Assembly (NCBI RefSeq): GCF_006149045.1
Contig: NZ_VBSN01000027.1
Span: forward strand, 372,001 to 436,000
DNA length: 64,000 nt
DNA from: Dyadobacter flavalbus
GTDB lineage: Bacteria > Bacteroidota > Bacteroidia > Cytophagales > Spirosomataceae
Reading direction: 5' to 3'
A program made the position numbers and the translations under genes. The notes beneath the pieces are model-generated. The model was not told where the DNA came from, searched no databases, and saw only the letters and a list, made by a program, of their open reading frames with translations. Below are positions 36,993-46,414 of this stretch, one piece after another (positions within the stretch are counted from its first letter, which is position 1; every line of letters begins with the position of its first letter).

Positions 36993-37904
36993 TTACAGAT
37001 CCAGACCTGATTTTCTCAGTCTTTCCTCATCTGTAAGATCTTCAACCTCAACTTGAGTACTGCGTACGGTATCGCTGATCACTTCTTCTCTTTCGTCCAC
37101 ATCTTTTACAAGACTTACTTCTTCAACCACGCGTGCTTCTTTGGATACAACCGGAACTTCGGCATGCTCGATTACTTCGATTGTTCCTTCTTTGAATGTT
37201 GTAAAATCAGCTTCTGTAGCAAGACGGTCAACGGATGTTCTTTCTACGGATACAAATTCTTCTCTCAAACGGATGCTTTCCTCAACAGGGCGGTGTACAA
37301 TACGGCTTTTCAGTCTTACTCCGCCAGTTTGTACTTCACGTTTTCCAACATGCAGTTCTTCTTTAATAACAGGTATAGCGCCGGTGCCGGTTACATTATC
37401 GCCGACAGTTGTTCCGGTTGAAAGCGTTGAGTCCGTCAAATCGGTTGAAAGCGGAGTACTGCCTGTTACGCCGGTTAAGGTCGGATCGACATAAGCTGTA
37501 TCTGTGGTCAGCGTGGAACCTGTCGCCAGCGTGGAATCGCCGTATGATGATTTTGAAGTATCTTCATCAATATCAACTGCTCCGTAATTGTCCAGAATCC
37601 TGGCTGCTTTTTCAGCTTCGTCTGCTGTTCTTGCATGTACCGTCAGGATGGTTCCTCTGCGGCCTGCTTCTGTATACCGGTCCAGATCATCATCATCGTC
37701 ACCGAACAGGTTCCTGAAGAAGTTTCCGATTCCATCGGATGATTCATCTTTTCTGTGCGAATCTGCTGTGTAATCAGTACCTGTTGTTGTCGAAGATGTT
37801 TTTATATCAACATTATCGCTTGTAAATCCATTTGCAAGCAGATACTTCTGAGCTTCCTGTGCTTCACTTGTATATTCGAAAATTCCTACTACTGTACTTG
37901 ACAT
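36993..37904 (-). CDS. General stress protein with YflT-like N-domain and YsnF/AvaK (DUF2382) C-domain
   Basis: The 303-residue acidic product has two recognisable parts. Residues about 1-115 resemble the general-stress-protein 17M/YflT domain (VVGIFEYTSEAQEAQKYLL, AGRRGTILTVHARTADEA, ARILDNYGA). Residues about 185-295 are a DUF2382 (YsnF/AvaK) domain (PVIKEELHVGKREVQTGGV, RIVHRPVEESIRLREE, VERTSVDR, EVIEHAEVPVVSKEARVVEE). A threonine- and serine-rich linker separates them. The families are linked to desiccation and general stress in Bacillus and cyanobacteria. It lies upstream of the OmpA and PRC-barrel genes, forming a stress cluster. Confidence 0.9.
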   Translation of the reverse strand: MSSTVVGIFEYTSEAQEAQKYLLANGFTSDNVDIKTSSTTTGTDYTADSHRKDESSDGIGNFFRNLFGDDDDDLDRYTEAGRRGTILTVHARTADEAEKAARILDNYGAVDIDEDTSKSSYGDSTLATGSTLTTDTAYVDPTLTGVTGSTPLSTDLTDSTLSTGTTVGDNVTGTGAIPVIKEELHVGKREVQTGGVRLKSRIVHRPVEESIRLREEFVSVERTSVDRLATEADFTTFKEGTIEVIEHAEVPVVSKEARVVEEVSLVKDVDEREEVISDTVRSTQVEVEDLTDEERLRKSGLDL

Positions 37905-38571
37905 GATCTTGGTATTTTAGGTTGTGGAATGATTAATTGTAATACGGAGTGCTCATAAAATTTTTGTGCCAGCCGGAATTCATTGTGCCGGCTGCTGCTG
38001 CTCAGCAATCATTTGCCGGATCCGGAGTCTGCCCATGCTGTTGAATGATAAAATTGCTTTCACAGCAGTATAAAGCGCGTATAAACCCTCGGTGCATTTA
38101 CGCCGAAACAGCGGTTCAGGAGCTTTGTACCGTCTATATTATATATGTTTTGAAATGCTGCGGAAATTCCGGTTTCTGCCTTTCGTGTTTACAGTTGAGG
38201 AATGATACTCCCATTTTGCGGCTTGTTGTACTTGAATATCTTCGATTAAATCCCTGTTTTACAGAGCTGATCATCAGAAATCAGTCATGCCAGAACTTAA
38301 AAGTTAACAAACGCTTTACATTGGAATTCAGGATTCGCCAGTGCAGTTGAAACAAAAATCCGTACAGAAACCCGGATGTGGTTTTATGTGTAAAAGTTAT
38401 TCCGATTCGTATGTGCCCGTTTTATCAGAATTACAATTTGTACCGGTAAGTAATCCGGTCCGGCCATTGGATTGATCGATTCGCTTTCAAAATGTGCTAA
38501 GCCATAATATTGAATCACTATTTATCTGCGGGCAAAGTGATCAGAATTGAATTAACTCCATTTAAAAAACC
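37905..38571. other. Divergent intergenic region
   Basis: About 670 bp between the leftward YsnF-like gene and the rightward T9SS repeat protein. It should contain both promoters. An open frame at 38045-38350 has no protein-like composition. No consensus box is convincing. Confidence 0.4.
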
Positions 38572-40086
38572 ATGAAAAGAAAATTATTACACACAGCAGC
38601 TTTGATGTTCTCCTGCTTTGGTCTGGTGCAGGCACAGTTTCTGCCGAAAGTAAATACGCCGGCATGCTTGTCCTGCGTACCGGCTGGCTGGCACGGCTCC
38701 AGTGTTCCCGCAGGTCACATGCCGTCGGTTTCCAAGAACCTTTATTACGGAAGTCCTTACAAACTGGATAACTTCACACAAGTGGACTATTCATTTGCTC
38801 CGACATTGCCTGCTGCCCCTTCCGGGAAGTCTACTTTCTTGAGTATCAATAACACAAAGGATATTCAAACGTCGGCATTTTCAGTAATTACCGGATTGGT
38901 AAAACACCACCGTTACAAGGTAAATTTCAGTCTGAGTACGGCCAGGATTCATTATAATCACAAGAAAACGGGCAACCAGATGAACTATGCCGTTTCAGGC
39001 TACGCCAAATCTGCAAAGGTAAGTCTGAGCAATGGTGCGTTCGGATCGGAAGAAGTTGTTTTTACGCCGGGTACACACACGGACAAATGGGTTCCGGCCA
39101 GCATTACATTTACAGCGCTTGACAAGCAAGCAGACCTGCATTTTACAGGTACCGGCAGCAATGCCTCGCCGGGAATTGCAAACCTGGATTTCCCGGCGGC
39201 ACCAGTTCAGCCATTGTGCAGTGCGACTCCGAAGCAGATTGCTCTGAAGACAAACAAGGTCAATGCATTTTATTCCAAAACTTTTGATCTTGCAAGTTCC
39301 AAAAACATTGCGCAGCTTCCTGTCGGTACGCCGGACAATATTCCGGACGGATTTTCTGTGAAGGTTTTTGACAATCCGAATCACACGGGAAGCCCTGTAA
39401 AAACGATATCAAAAACCGGAACGTTTTATTACTTTTTCTATGACGAAGTATTTGGCTGCTATAATACAGACCATTCCACAGCCAAACTGACGGTTGAATA
39501 CATGGCAGAAGTTCAGGTGCCTTTAAAAGCTTCCACGCTGACAAATACATGTCCGCAGAATACAGCCAATCTTAATAATGCCGTTGCAACATTTAACGGA
39601 AGCAGCTACCCGGTTGTATGGTTTGACAATCCGACGCACAGCGGCCTGAGAGTAAGAACGCCGGAAGCAGCAACGACCGGAACTTACTATGCTTTCTTTT
39701 ACGATGTTGAAAAAGGATATTTCCTGACGGACCATTCCGTTGCGAAGGTAAAAACACTGCAGTGCGTAACGCCGGTTCTGAACATCAATGCAAGAACTGC
39801 GGCAAACGAAGCACCGGAAAATAGCGGAATTCAGGATACGGATGTAACATCGGAAATAAATGTTTATCCGAATCCTGTATCTGATTTACTGAATATTGAA
39901 TCAGCAGACTGGGAAAATGTTTCTGCTGTTCAGATTTATAATGCAAATGGCAAGCAGGTTTACCAATCCGGTTCAAAGCCTGCAAATACGGTAGACACCA
40001 AAAATCTGCCTGCCGGTACTTACCGGGTAAAAGTATCCGGAAAAGACCATTCTGTCCATAATTCCAGAATCCTGATCGTGCGATAA
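38572..40086 (+). CDS. Secreted repeat protein with T9SS sorting domain
   Basis: The 504-residue product has a signal peptide (LMFSCFGLVQAQ). The N-terminal domain (about 60-205: FLSINNT, GLVKHHRYKVNFSLST) is the one shared with the two proteins of the 21.5-26.2 kb operon. Two Ig-like repeats follow, with the diagnostic blocks KVFDNPNHTGS / VVWFDNPTHSGL, YYFFYDE / YYAFFYD and GCYNTDHSTAKL. Unlike its relatives it ends with a type A T9SS sorting domain (INVYPNPVSDLLNIES, LPAGTYRVKVSG, SRILIVR). This T9SS domain closely resembles that of the 23231-24250 protein. It stands alone. Function is unknown; surface adhesion is plausible. Confidence 0.85.
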   Translation: MKRKLLHTAALMFSCFGLVQAQFLPKVNTPACLSCVPAGWHGSSVPAGHMPSVSKNLYYGSPYKLDNFTQVDYSFAPTLPAAPSGKSTFLSINNTKDIQTSAFSVITGLVKHHRYKVNFSLSTARIHYNHKKTGNQMNYAVSGYAKSAKVSLSNGAFGSEEVVFTPGTHTDKWVPASITFTALDKQADLHFTGTGSNASPGIANLDFPAAPVQPLCSATPKQIALKTNKVNAFYSKTFDLASSKNIAQLPVGTPDNIPDGFSVKVFDNPNHTGSPVKTISKTGTFYYFFYDEVFGCYNTDHSTAKLTVEYMAEVQVPLKASTLTNTCPQNTANLNNAVATFNGSSYPVVWFDNPTHSGLRVRTPEAATTGTYYAFFYDVEKGYFLTDHSVAKVKTLQCVTPVLNINARTAANEAPENSGIQDTDVTSEINVYPNPVSDLLNIESADWENVSAVQIYNANGKQVYQSGSKPANTVDTKNLPAGTYRVKVSGKDHSVHNSRILIVR

Positions 40087-40190
40087 AAAGCAGCGTTTAT
40101 GCTGAAATGAATGTGACGGCCCGCAGATGTCAAGGTACATTCAGTCAGCCTGCAAGTAATCCTTACTGGTACCAATGGATTTTGCATCTT

Positions 40191-40222
40191 CCTTCCCGGA
40201 CATTTTCGGGAAGGTTTCTTTA
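40191..40222 (+). terminator. Terminator after the 38.6-kb T9SS gene
   Basis: CCTTCCCG (40191-40198) pairs with CGGGAAGG (40207-40214) and a T-rich stretch follows. It lies about 100 bp after the stop codon. Confidence 0.65.
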
Positions 40223-40243
40223 TTGTTACGGTTGTATACAGAT

Positions 40244-40284
40244 CTCAAAACAAAAGAGAACCTGAAAATGCATTCAGGTTCTCT
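40244..40284 (-). terminator. Terminator of the lyase-fold/Tat-signal unit
   Basis: AGAGAACCTGAA pairs with TTCAGGTTCTCT (arms 40255-40266 and 40273-40284), and TTTTGTTTT follows on the minus strand. It lies about 25 bp after the stop of the gene ending at 40311. Confidence 0.85.
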
Positions 40285-40310
40285 CCATATGTGGTAAGAT
40301 GCTTTTGCGC

Positions 40311-40931
40311 TTAATTGCCGTGCATCACCTTTAACGTTTTTGTAAATTCTTCGCAGCTTACTTTAACGAGCAGCATTCCTTTTGCATATGGTTGTACATC
40401 AAATGTAAACTGATCCGTAGTATTCGATTTGGTTACTTTCTCTTTAATGAGCGTATTTCCGCGGATGTCAAAAATTTCAACTTCAGGAGTGGTATTTGCC
40501 GGTCCGGTAATGCTGGCAACTACTTTTCCGCCGCGTATGGGGTTTCCTAAAAGTACTGCGTCCCATTCCAGTTCTGCTTCTACATCTTTGGATGGCATTC
40601 CCGGATGCAAATAGGAGTCGGTTGTTTCATGATCAATGTAAACCGATAATTCTGTGGTTCCGTCTTCACCTGTGTACTCAATAATGCATGAATGATCAGG
40701 AATCTGTAAATTTCCCTTTTCGCCGGTAATACTGATAACCTGCTTTTTCCCGTCTACCAAAAATTGATATTTTCCATCAGGAGTGGGCATGGTTATGCTC
40801 AGTGGCCTTGTGCCCGGACCAAGCGGCTGAATCTGTTTCTGCTTTGCGAGAGACGGCAAAGCGATTCCCGACATGACAGTAGCCAATCCCATGGCTGTCA
40901 TCTGAATAAATTTTCTGCGTTCCAATGTCAT
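40311..40931 (-). CDS. Exported protein with twin-arginine-like signal and sorting-domain-like C-terminus
   Basis: The 206-residue product begins LERRKFIQMTAMGLATVMSG..., a twin-arginine (Tat)-like pattern (R-R-x-F) followed by a moderately hydrophobic core and a LPSLAKQ cleavage-like site. Residues about 45-150 are a beta-rich region (DGKYQFLVDGKKQVISITG). The last 60 residues (VEIFDIRGNTLIKEKV, YAKGMLLVKVS, KTLKVMHGN) resemble a degenerate type A T9SS domain, but the usual G-x-Y position is not tyrosine. It follows the lyase-fold gene by 11 bp and shares its terminator, so the two likely act together. No named family is recognised. Confidence 0.72.
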   Translation of the reverse strand: MTLERRKFIQMTAMGLATVMSGIALPSLAKQKQIQPLGPGTRPLSITMPTPDGKYQFLVDGKKQVISITGEKGNLQIPDHSCIIEYTGEDGTTELSVYIDHETTDSYLHPGMPSKDVEAELEWDAVLLGNPIRGGKVVASITGPANTTPEVEIFDIRGNTLIKEKVTKSNTTDQFTFDVQPYAKGMLLVKVSCEEFTKTLKVMHGN

Positions 40932-40942
40932 TTTTGATTTAC

Positions 40943-43180
40943 TTAGGCGATTGCTAAAGGTTTTGAAACCCTGGAATAAAGGGATGATGATTTAGTGATT
41001 TCCATGTTGGCAAATTCAATGGCAAGACTTGCCGGATGCGCATTGCGGTAAATACCGAATTTCCAGTAAGGCCCTATCTCGTCCGGATAGCCGATCCCGA
41101 TGCCTGAAAGGTTGATTAATTCCTTTCCGTTTTTCCAGAACTGCAGCTGGCCTTTGGTCGGTGAGAACCTTACCCGCATTACTATTCGGTGCCATTCACC
41201 TCTCGGAAGCTGCGTAGTGCCCCGTAGTACAGCTTTCGGGTTTTCTCTGTGCGGATTGGCTGTAGTTGCGCAGGTATAAACAGTCATCGTATCTGTACCT
41301 TGCAGCCTGAGTCCGAGCACAGGGCTGGAACTCACATCCCTGTCGTCCTCGCTGGCATGAAATTGTCCGATGAAACAAACCTCTCCTGAATCATAATCAA
41401 GCGCTTTGCCGGGTAGAATCCGAATGGAGTAAGAAACCCAAATGTCCTGATTGTGCGGAAGGTTTGCATTCTTTTGGTAAAATTCCGAACGTTCCTTCGG
41501 CTTTGTACTGTTTGCATCTCCGGCCCATCTGTCGCCCGAGTTGACCTGTACACGAAATATCGGAGCCGTTTTGTTTAAGGCCTGCTGAAGAGACCACGAT
41601 TTATTAGGCGTCTGTGAATTGAACTCGTTCCCCAGAATCATGACCCGCGTGTTGGTTTCGCCGACACTTGCGTAGTCCGGAGGAAAAAGCTGCTGAGCTG
41701 TTTCGTCCTTCAGTTCCAGAGGCTGGTTTGGCTTGTAAAAATTAACAACTTGTACGGCATTTTCAGAAGCGTCAATTTCAAAATTTTCAGACTGGTTAAC
41801 CAGCCATGTTCCGCCGTCCTTGCGCTGTACAAAAATGTCATTTCGCTCTGCACTGGCCGGTTTAGGCAAAACAACTTCATCTGCTGATCTTGTGGCCGGA
41901 CTTTCTTTTGTACGGATGTAGCTGGTCATTTTTTCACCTTTTTCCAGCTGGATTCCCCATACAAGAATTCCGCTGTTGCCGTCTCCCCGGTAAGATGGCG
42001 TTGAGTTGGAAGGCTCAGGTCCTATTTTGGTAGAGGCAGAACTGCCGGCTTTGAATGTAGCAGAGCAACGGTACCAGCCATTCCCTGCGCTTTCCATAAA
42101 GACGGCAATGTAACTGGGATTGAAAGTTCCTACTTTTCCATTGGCGAGGTCAAAATGTGCTGTGGATCCGTCTATGTTGAAATAGGCCCATTTACGTTCG
42201 GATGCTTTCATGAATGCACTGAAAGTGTAAGTGCTTCCCGAGGACGTAGAAATTGAATTAGCTGGTGAAATATAGTGTGACGAACTATTTCTATCTTCTT
42301 TGAGCTTGAATGCATTCAGAGTTCCGTCCGGAGAGCGGGTACCTGTAGTGACAATAACCGAATACTGCTTCCGCCATGAGGAATGATCAAGCAACTGAGA
42401 GTACCGGATCAGGTTTGTTGCTGCTGCTTCAATAAGTGCACCGATCAAAGTAGGCGTGCCTTCCAGGTTATAATTATACCTTAAGCCAAGATTGGTGACT
42501 ACCGTATTAGGTATATATGTAGTCGCACTGGAGCCTTGTTCAAACTGTGCGCCCCATGCATAAAGGTATTTGTTCTCATTTCCTTCATAATTGATAGAAT
42601 AACTGTCATTTAACATATAAATATGCAATCCGGATGATGTTCCGAGATCCGGATTACCTGTTATTTTCAGTCTCCACCAGCCGTCACCGCTATTACTTGC
42701 CTGATAACTAAGTACATTTGAGCTTGTAGAATAAAATTTACCGGTTGAAAGATTAAATTTAACACCCGGGTTTCCACCTTTGAAAGCCGATCCGTTCAAA
42801 AAACTGAACTGTACTTTGTCGCATGTTCCTGCTTTTACATATATGCTGATCGTAAGTGGCACGCCTTTTGCTACTGTTAAAGAGCGGGAGATTCTGTGTT
42901 CCCCCGAACCGCTCTTTTCCTTGATTCTGTTTGCCGACTTAGAGCCGTCGATTGTTGAGATGGTGCCGGGTATGGATGCCGTTGAACCTACGCGCATCCA
43001 GTCGCTGGTTGTAAAATCCTCACTGTGTGTCAGCATGTTACTGCCTTGTTGGTCAAAGTGAAGATAACCGTCGGCTCCGTAAAATGATGCTTCGCCCTTT
43101 CTGGAAAAAGTCAATGAACTGTTCAGGGATGCACCTTGTCTGAAATCAAATTCTTTTAGTGGGGATAATATTTCTGCCAT
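40943..43180 (-). CDS. Paralogue of the 5.0-kb lyase-fold protein with two carbohydrate-binding modules
   Basis: The 745-residue product has the same layout as the 5005-7212 protein: an N-terminal MAEILSPLKEFDFRQG with no signal peptide; two modules (TTSDWMRVGSTAS, ISIYVKAGTCDKVQFSF, GWWRLKI; then SSWRKQY, FSAFMKASERKWAYFNID, GWYRCSATF); and a heparin-lyase-like domain (ERSEFYQKN, QDIWVSYSIRI, FIGQFHASEDDRDVS, RGEWHRIVMRVRF, QLQFWKNGKELINL, YWKFGIYRN). The two are clear duplicates. Unlike the first copy it has a downstream partner with a Tat-like signal. Lyase activity is inferred from fold and unproven. Confidence 0.78.
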   Translation of the reverse strand: MAEILSPLKEFDFRQGASLNSSLTFSRKGEASFYGADGYLHFDQQGSNMLTHSEDFTTSDWMRVGSTASIPGTISTIDGSKSANRIKEKSGSGEHRISRSLTVAKGVPLTISIYVKAGTCDKVQFSFLNGSAFKGGNPGVKFNLSTGKFYSTSSNVLSYQASNSGDGWWRLKITGNPDLGTSSGLHIYMLNDSYSINYEGNENKYLYAWGAQFEQGSSATTYIPNTVVTNLGLRYNYNLEGTPTLIGALIEAAATNLIRYSQLLDHSSWRKQYSVIVTTGTRSPDGTLNAFKLKEDRNSSSHYISPANSISTSSGSTYTFSAFMKASERKWAYFNIDGSTAHFDLANGKVGTFNPSYIAVFMESAGNGWYRCSATFKAGSSASTKIGPEPSNSTPSYRGDGNSGILVWGIQLEKGEKMTSYIRTKESPATRSADEVVLPKPASAERNDIFVQRKDGGTWLVNQSENFEIDASENAVQVVNFYKPNQPLELKDETAQQLFPPDYASVGETNTRVMILGNEFNSQTPNKSWSLQQALNKTAPIFRVQVNSGDRWAGDANSTKPKERSEFYQKNANLPHNQDIWVSYSIRILPGKALDYDSGEVCFIGQFHASEDDRDVSSSPVLGLRLQGTDTMTVYTCATTANPHRENPKAVLRGTTQLPRGEWHRIVMRVRFSPTKGQLQFWKNGKELINLSGIGIGYPDEIGPYWKFGIYRNAHPASLAIEFANMEITKSSSLYSRVSKPLAIA

Positions 43181-44011
43181 AATTTGTGGAACATTATTTT
43201 ATTTAACAAACAACAATACTGGGGTACGTTGAAATGGAATAAATTTTTAATCGACTTGTATAGCTTTTGAATAGGCACAAAGTTTCCGGTACACAAAAGT
43301 TTCCAATCAAGGTTACTCAGTGTCCTGATTTAAAAAAAACGTCTATTTTTTAACATTGTAAGGGGTTAACTGCAAACAGGAAACGACGTTTTCGTGCCTG
43401 TCGCAGTATTCTCATTCAAGTCATTTCCGAATTTGAAAACGCGGAAACAGCCTGACAGCAAATCCGAAAACTTACTGTGAAAAATTATTTAATGTACTTT
43501 GTTGATGACAGATAATTCAAACTTTTTATTTTTTCAGGTGCATCACCATAACTGGCTTAACCGATGCTGATAGTTAGATAATCCAACAGGTTATCTATAT
43601 AGAGGAGTAGACTTATGATACAAACCTATTAAAAAAATTTAATAAATAGGTTGTCATGACAAATAAAATTTGAAAAATATCCGGAAAACGTGCCTGTTTT
43701 TCAAACTTGAAATACAATTTTTTATTTAGATAATACAAGTTCTGATTTCGGCATTTTTGCAAGCATTTAATTTGCAAGTTACTATAAATCAAACAGTTAA
43801 ATTTACAAACAGAAGATTGCATTTCTATTGTTAGTCTACTGTATTTATATACTATGTATGCAACTAAAACAAGGCAAAAATTTTTTTAAATTATTTAAAA
43901 AAATTCTAGAACCTGGATATTTTTCGATGTAGTGTGTTGTCAAATTTCGTTGTAGAAGGATATTAAGTTTTATAAGTCCGTAAACCTAGTTTGTAGATTA
44001 ACTTCTTCATT
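43181..44011. other. AT-rich intergenic region
   Basis: About 830 bp, one of the most AT-rich stretches in the window, between two leftward genes. It must carry the promoter of the lyase-fold gene starting at 43180. TATTGTTG on the minus strand just upstream is one mismatch from the -7 consensus. A 69-codon minus-strand frame at 43613-43822 is unconvincing. No terminator for the 44012 gene is obvious. Confidence 0.4.
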
Positions 44012-46414
44012 TTAGCCCTCTTCTCCCTCATCCGAACCACTGTTTCTTTCTTTTTCCTTAGCGCGATTGAGCCGGTAAGAAAATGTAACTACAAACTGCC
44101 GCGTACGCCACAGCGATTCGGAACTTGAATAATAGCCTGCGTTTTCCGTAATGCTGCGCTGCTTCCGGCTGTTGAGCAAGTCGCGTACGCTTGCTGTAAC
44201 CGTTGCTTTTCCTTTCAGCACATCCCGTGCGAGGCCAAGGTCAATAGAATACTGCGCCAGATTTTTTCCCTGTGTAGTTTTTCTTGGTGCCCGATAATTC
44301 AGCGAAGACTGAAAATCTACATTTTTGAACAAAGTAGCTCTGGAAGAAACCCGGCTTGTCCAGGTATATGTATCGCTTTTGAGAATAATATCATTGTAAA
44401 TGCCCTGATTTACCGCCCTGAATATGTTGGCATTGGCTGTCCATTTCCACCAGCTGAAAGGATCGTAGGTAAGGTTGAATTCAAAGCCATAAGAATCGCC
44501 TGTGGATAAATTGACAGGAGTAATTCTCGTAAATCCGGTAGAGTCCACGGAAGTTATATTTTCAACAACACCAAGCCTGTGCCGGTAATAAATGCTTGAT
44601 AATAAGGTTCCTTTTTCCATATTGAGCAGATGTCCGGCTTCAAAGGAATGCGTATATTCGGGGTTCAGCAATGGATTTCCAGCCCTGAAAACACGTGAAT
44701 CGCTGAAATTGGAAAACGGAAGCAAATCCCGGAAACCCGGCCGGCTGAGCCTGTAACTGTAACTGAGTTGTAAAGTCTGGGAATCTTCGAGCTTGTACGA
44801 AAGATGAACGCTGGGAAACAAATTAAAATACTTCCGGTGACTTGTAAGGCCGGTTTTTTTCAGTTCTGTCAGAATATCGGAATACTCGCCGCGTAAGCCT
44901 GCCTGTATGAAAAACTTGCCGAACTGATTGCTGGCCATAAGGTAAGCTGCATGTATTTTTTCATTGTATCCGAGCCTGTTATCAAAATCCGGAAGGATGA
45001 TCCAGTTCATATTTTCATTCTGCTGATGTACAGAAAAATCATTGTCCAGCAAGCGTACGGAGCTTTTCAGACCGGTTTCAACTTTGCCGCTTTTTCCGAA
45101 AGGATGAATGTAGTCCAGCTGAAAAAGCATGTTTTTCTCATCTTCTGTATTAAAGGAGCGTTGATGAATGCTTGCCGTTTCGCCGGCTGTACTTTCATTG
45201 AACCGGGAAGATTCTGTTTCATCACTCAGAATGTATTTTGCAACAATAGCCAGACTCTGATCTTTTCTTTCAAAAGTTTTGCTGTAATCAATTGTAGCTT
45301 CAAAATTGTTCCTCGGCTCGGTTTCCCTTTCTGTGCGGAGTACCGTCCGGGTAAGAATATTATTAAAGTCAAAGTCCCGGTATTCCAGCAATGACTGATT
45401 GGTATTGCTGGATCTTCTGTAAGATACACTTCCTGTGAGCGTATTGAAGTTGTTTATGAAATAATCCATTCCAGCCGTAAAGTTGTTGGAAATGCTGCTG
45501 CGGTTTCGTTTGCTGGTCTGCTCATATACGAAACTTGTATCTGCGCTGTTGTATTCCTGACGCGAATTACCTCTTCCTGGCCCTTCGCGGTACATGTTTC
45601 CGTAACTGGCAATCAGGTTTACCTTTCTTTTTCTGTAATTGATATTGAACGAGCCGCCAAAGTTGTACGGATAACCGCCCGTAGCTGTAAATGAGCCGTT
45701 TAGTCCATATCTGATGTTTTTCTTCATGATGATATTGAGAATTCCGACTTCACCTTCCGCATCATATCTGGACGAAGGATTCGTAATGATTTCAATGCTT
45801 TCAATGAGGTCGCCGGGGATCTGCCGCAATGCATCGGCCGGATTCATGCCGATCATTCCGGATTGTTTTCCATCAATCAGAATTCGTACGTTCTGGCTTC
45901 CGCGCAATGCCACGTTGCCTTCGACGTCTACAGTGACAGACGGCATGTTGTTAAGGATGTCAGAAGCGTTGCTGCCAATGTTGCTCAAATCCTTTCCTAC
46001 ATTGAAAACGCGCTTGTCAAGCTGCAGATCCATCTGGCTTTTTTCACCTTTTACCACCAGTTCTTCCAATACCTTTGCATTGGATTTCAGGGAAATTATT
46101 CCCAGATCAATACTTTGGCCAGCAACGTTGACATCGGGAACGATCTTCTCATCCAGTGTTAAATAACTGATTTTGAGGAAATAATTTCCAGGTTTTGCCG
46201 GGATTGCAAATCTGCCGTTTTCATCCGATGCAATGCCGCCGGAAAGAACCGAATCTTTGGATGTATAAAGCGCTACATTGGCAAAAAGAACAGGCTGTTT
46301 GTTCCCGTCTTCAAGCTGCCCGCCGATTACATATTCATCGGCGGCCTCATCCTGGGCAAAACAAGGTGAGATCAGGAAAACTGACAAAGCCAGTATTAAC
46401 GACAAGATTTTCAT
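44012..46414 (-). CDS. TonB-dependent receptor with outer-membrane beta-barrel family 3 features
   Basis: The product is about 800 residues from ATG 46414, which opens a signal peptide (ILSLILALSVFLISPCFAQ); 14 extra upstream codons are unlikely. Residues about 30-110 are a carboxypeptidase-regulatory-like domain (NKQPVLFANVALYTSKDSV, NYFLKISYLT). A TonB plug follows (QLDKRVFNVGKDLSNIGSNASDI, LRGSQNVRILIDGKQSGM, SIEIITNPSSRYDAEGEVGI). The barrel has the family's LSYSYRLSRPGFRDLLPF and LLNPEYTHSFEAGH blocks. This is not a SusC: no SusD gene is adjacent. The ligand is unknown. Confidence 0.93.
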   Translation of the reverse strand: MKILSLILALSVFLISPCFAQDEAADEYVIGGQLEDGNKQPVLFANVALYTSKDSVLSGGIASDENGRFAIPAKPGNYFLKISYLTLDEKIVPDVNVAGQSIDLGIISLKSNAKVLEELVVKGEKSQMDLQLDKRVFNVGKDLSNIGSNASDILNNMPSVTVDVEGNVALRGSQNVRILIDGKQSGMIGMNPADALRQIPGDLIESIEIITNPSSRYDAEGEVGILNIIMKKNIRYGLNGSFTATGGYPYNFGGSFNINYRKRKVNLIASYGNMYREGPGRGNSRQEYNSADTSFVYEQTSKRNRSSISNNFTAGMDYFINNFNTLTGSVSYRRSSNTNQSLLEYRDFDFNNILTRTVLRTERETEPRNNFEATIDYSKTFERKDQSLAIVAKYILSDETESSRFNESTAGETASIHQRSFNTEDEKNMLFQLDYIHPFGKSGKVETGLKSSVRLLDNDFSVHQQNENMNWIILPDFDNRLGYNEKIHAAYLMASNQFGKFFIQAGLRGEYSDILTELKKTGLTSHRKYFNLFPSVHLSYKLEDSQTLQLSYSYRLSRPGFRDLLPFSNFSDSRVFRAGNPLLNPEYTHSFEAGHLLNMEKGTLLSSIYYRHRLGVVENITSVDSTGFTRITPVNLSTGDSYGFEFNLTYDPFSWWKWTANANIFRAVNQGIYNDIILKSDTYTWTSRVSSRATLFKNVDFQSSLNYRAPRKTTQGKNLAQYSIDLGLARDVLKGKATVTASVRDLLNSRKQRSITENAGYYSSSESLWRTRQFVVTFSYRLNRAKEKERNSGSDEGEEG

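Noticed and set aside
38045-38350. 101-codon plus-strand frame upstream of the 38.6-kb T9SS gene
   Set aside because: Cysteine-rich random-looking translation, no family pattern.
43613-43822. 69-codon minus-strand frame in an AT-rich gap
   Set aside because: Lysine- and phenylalanine-rich translation typical of AT-rich non-coding DNA.
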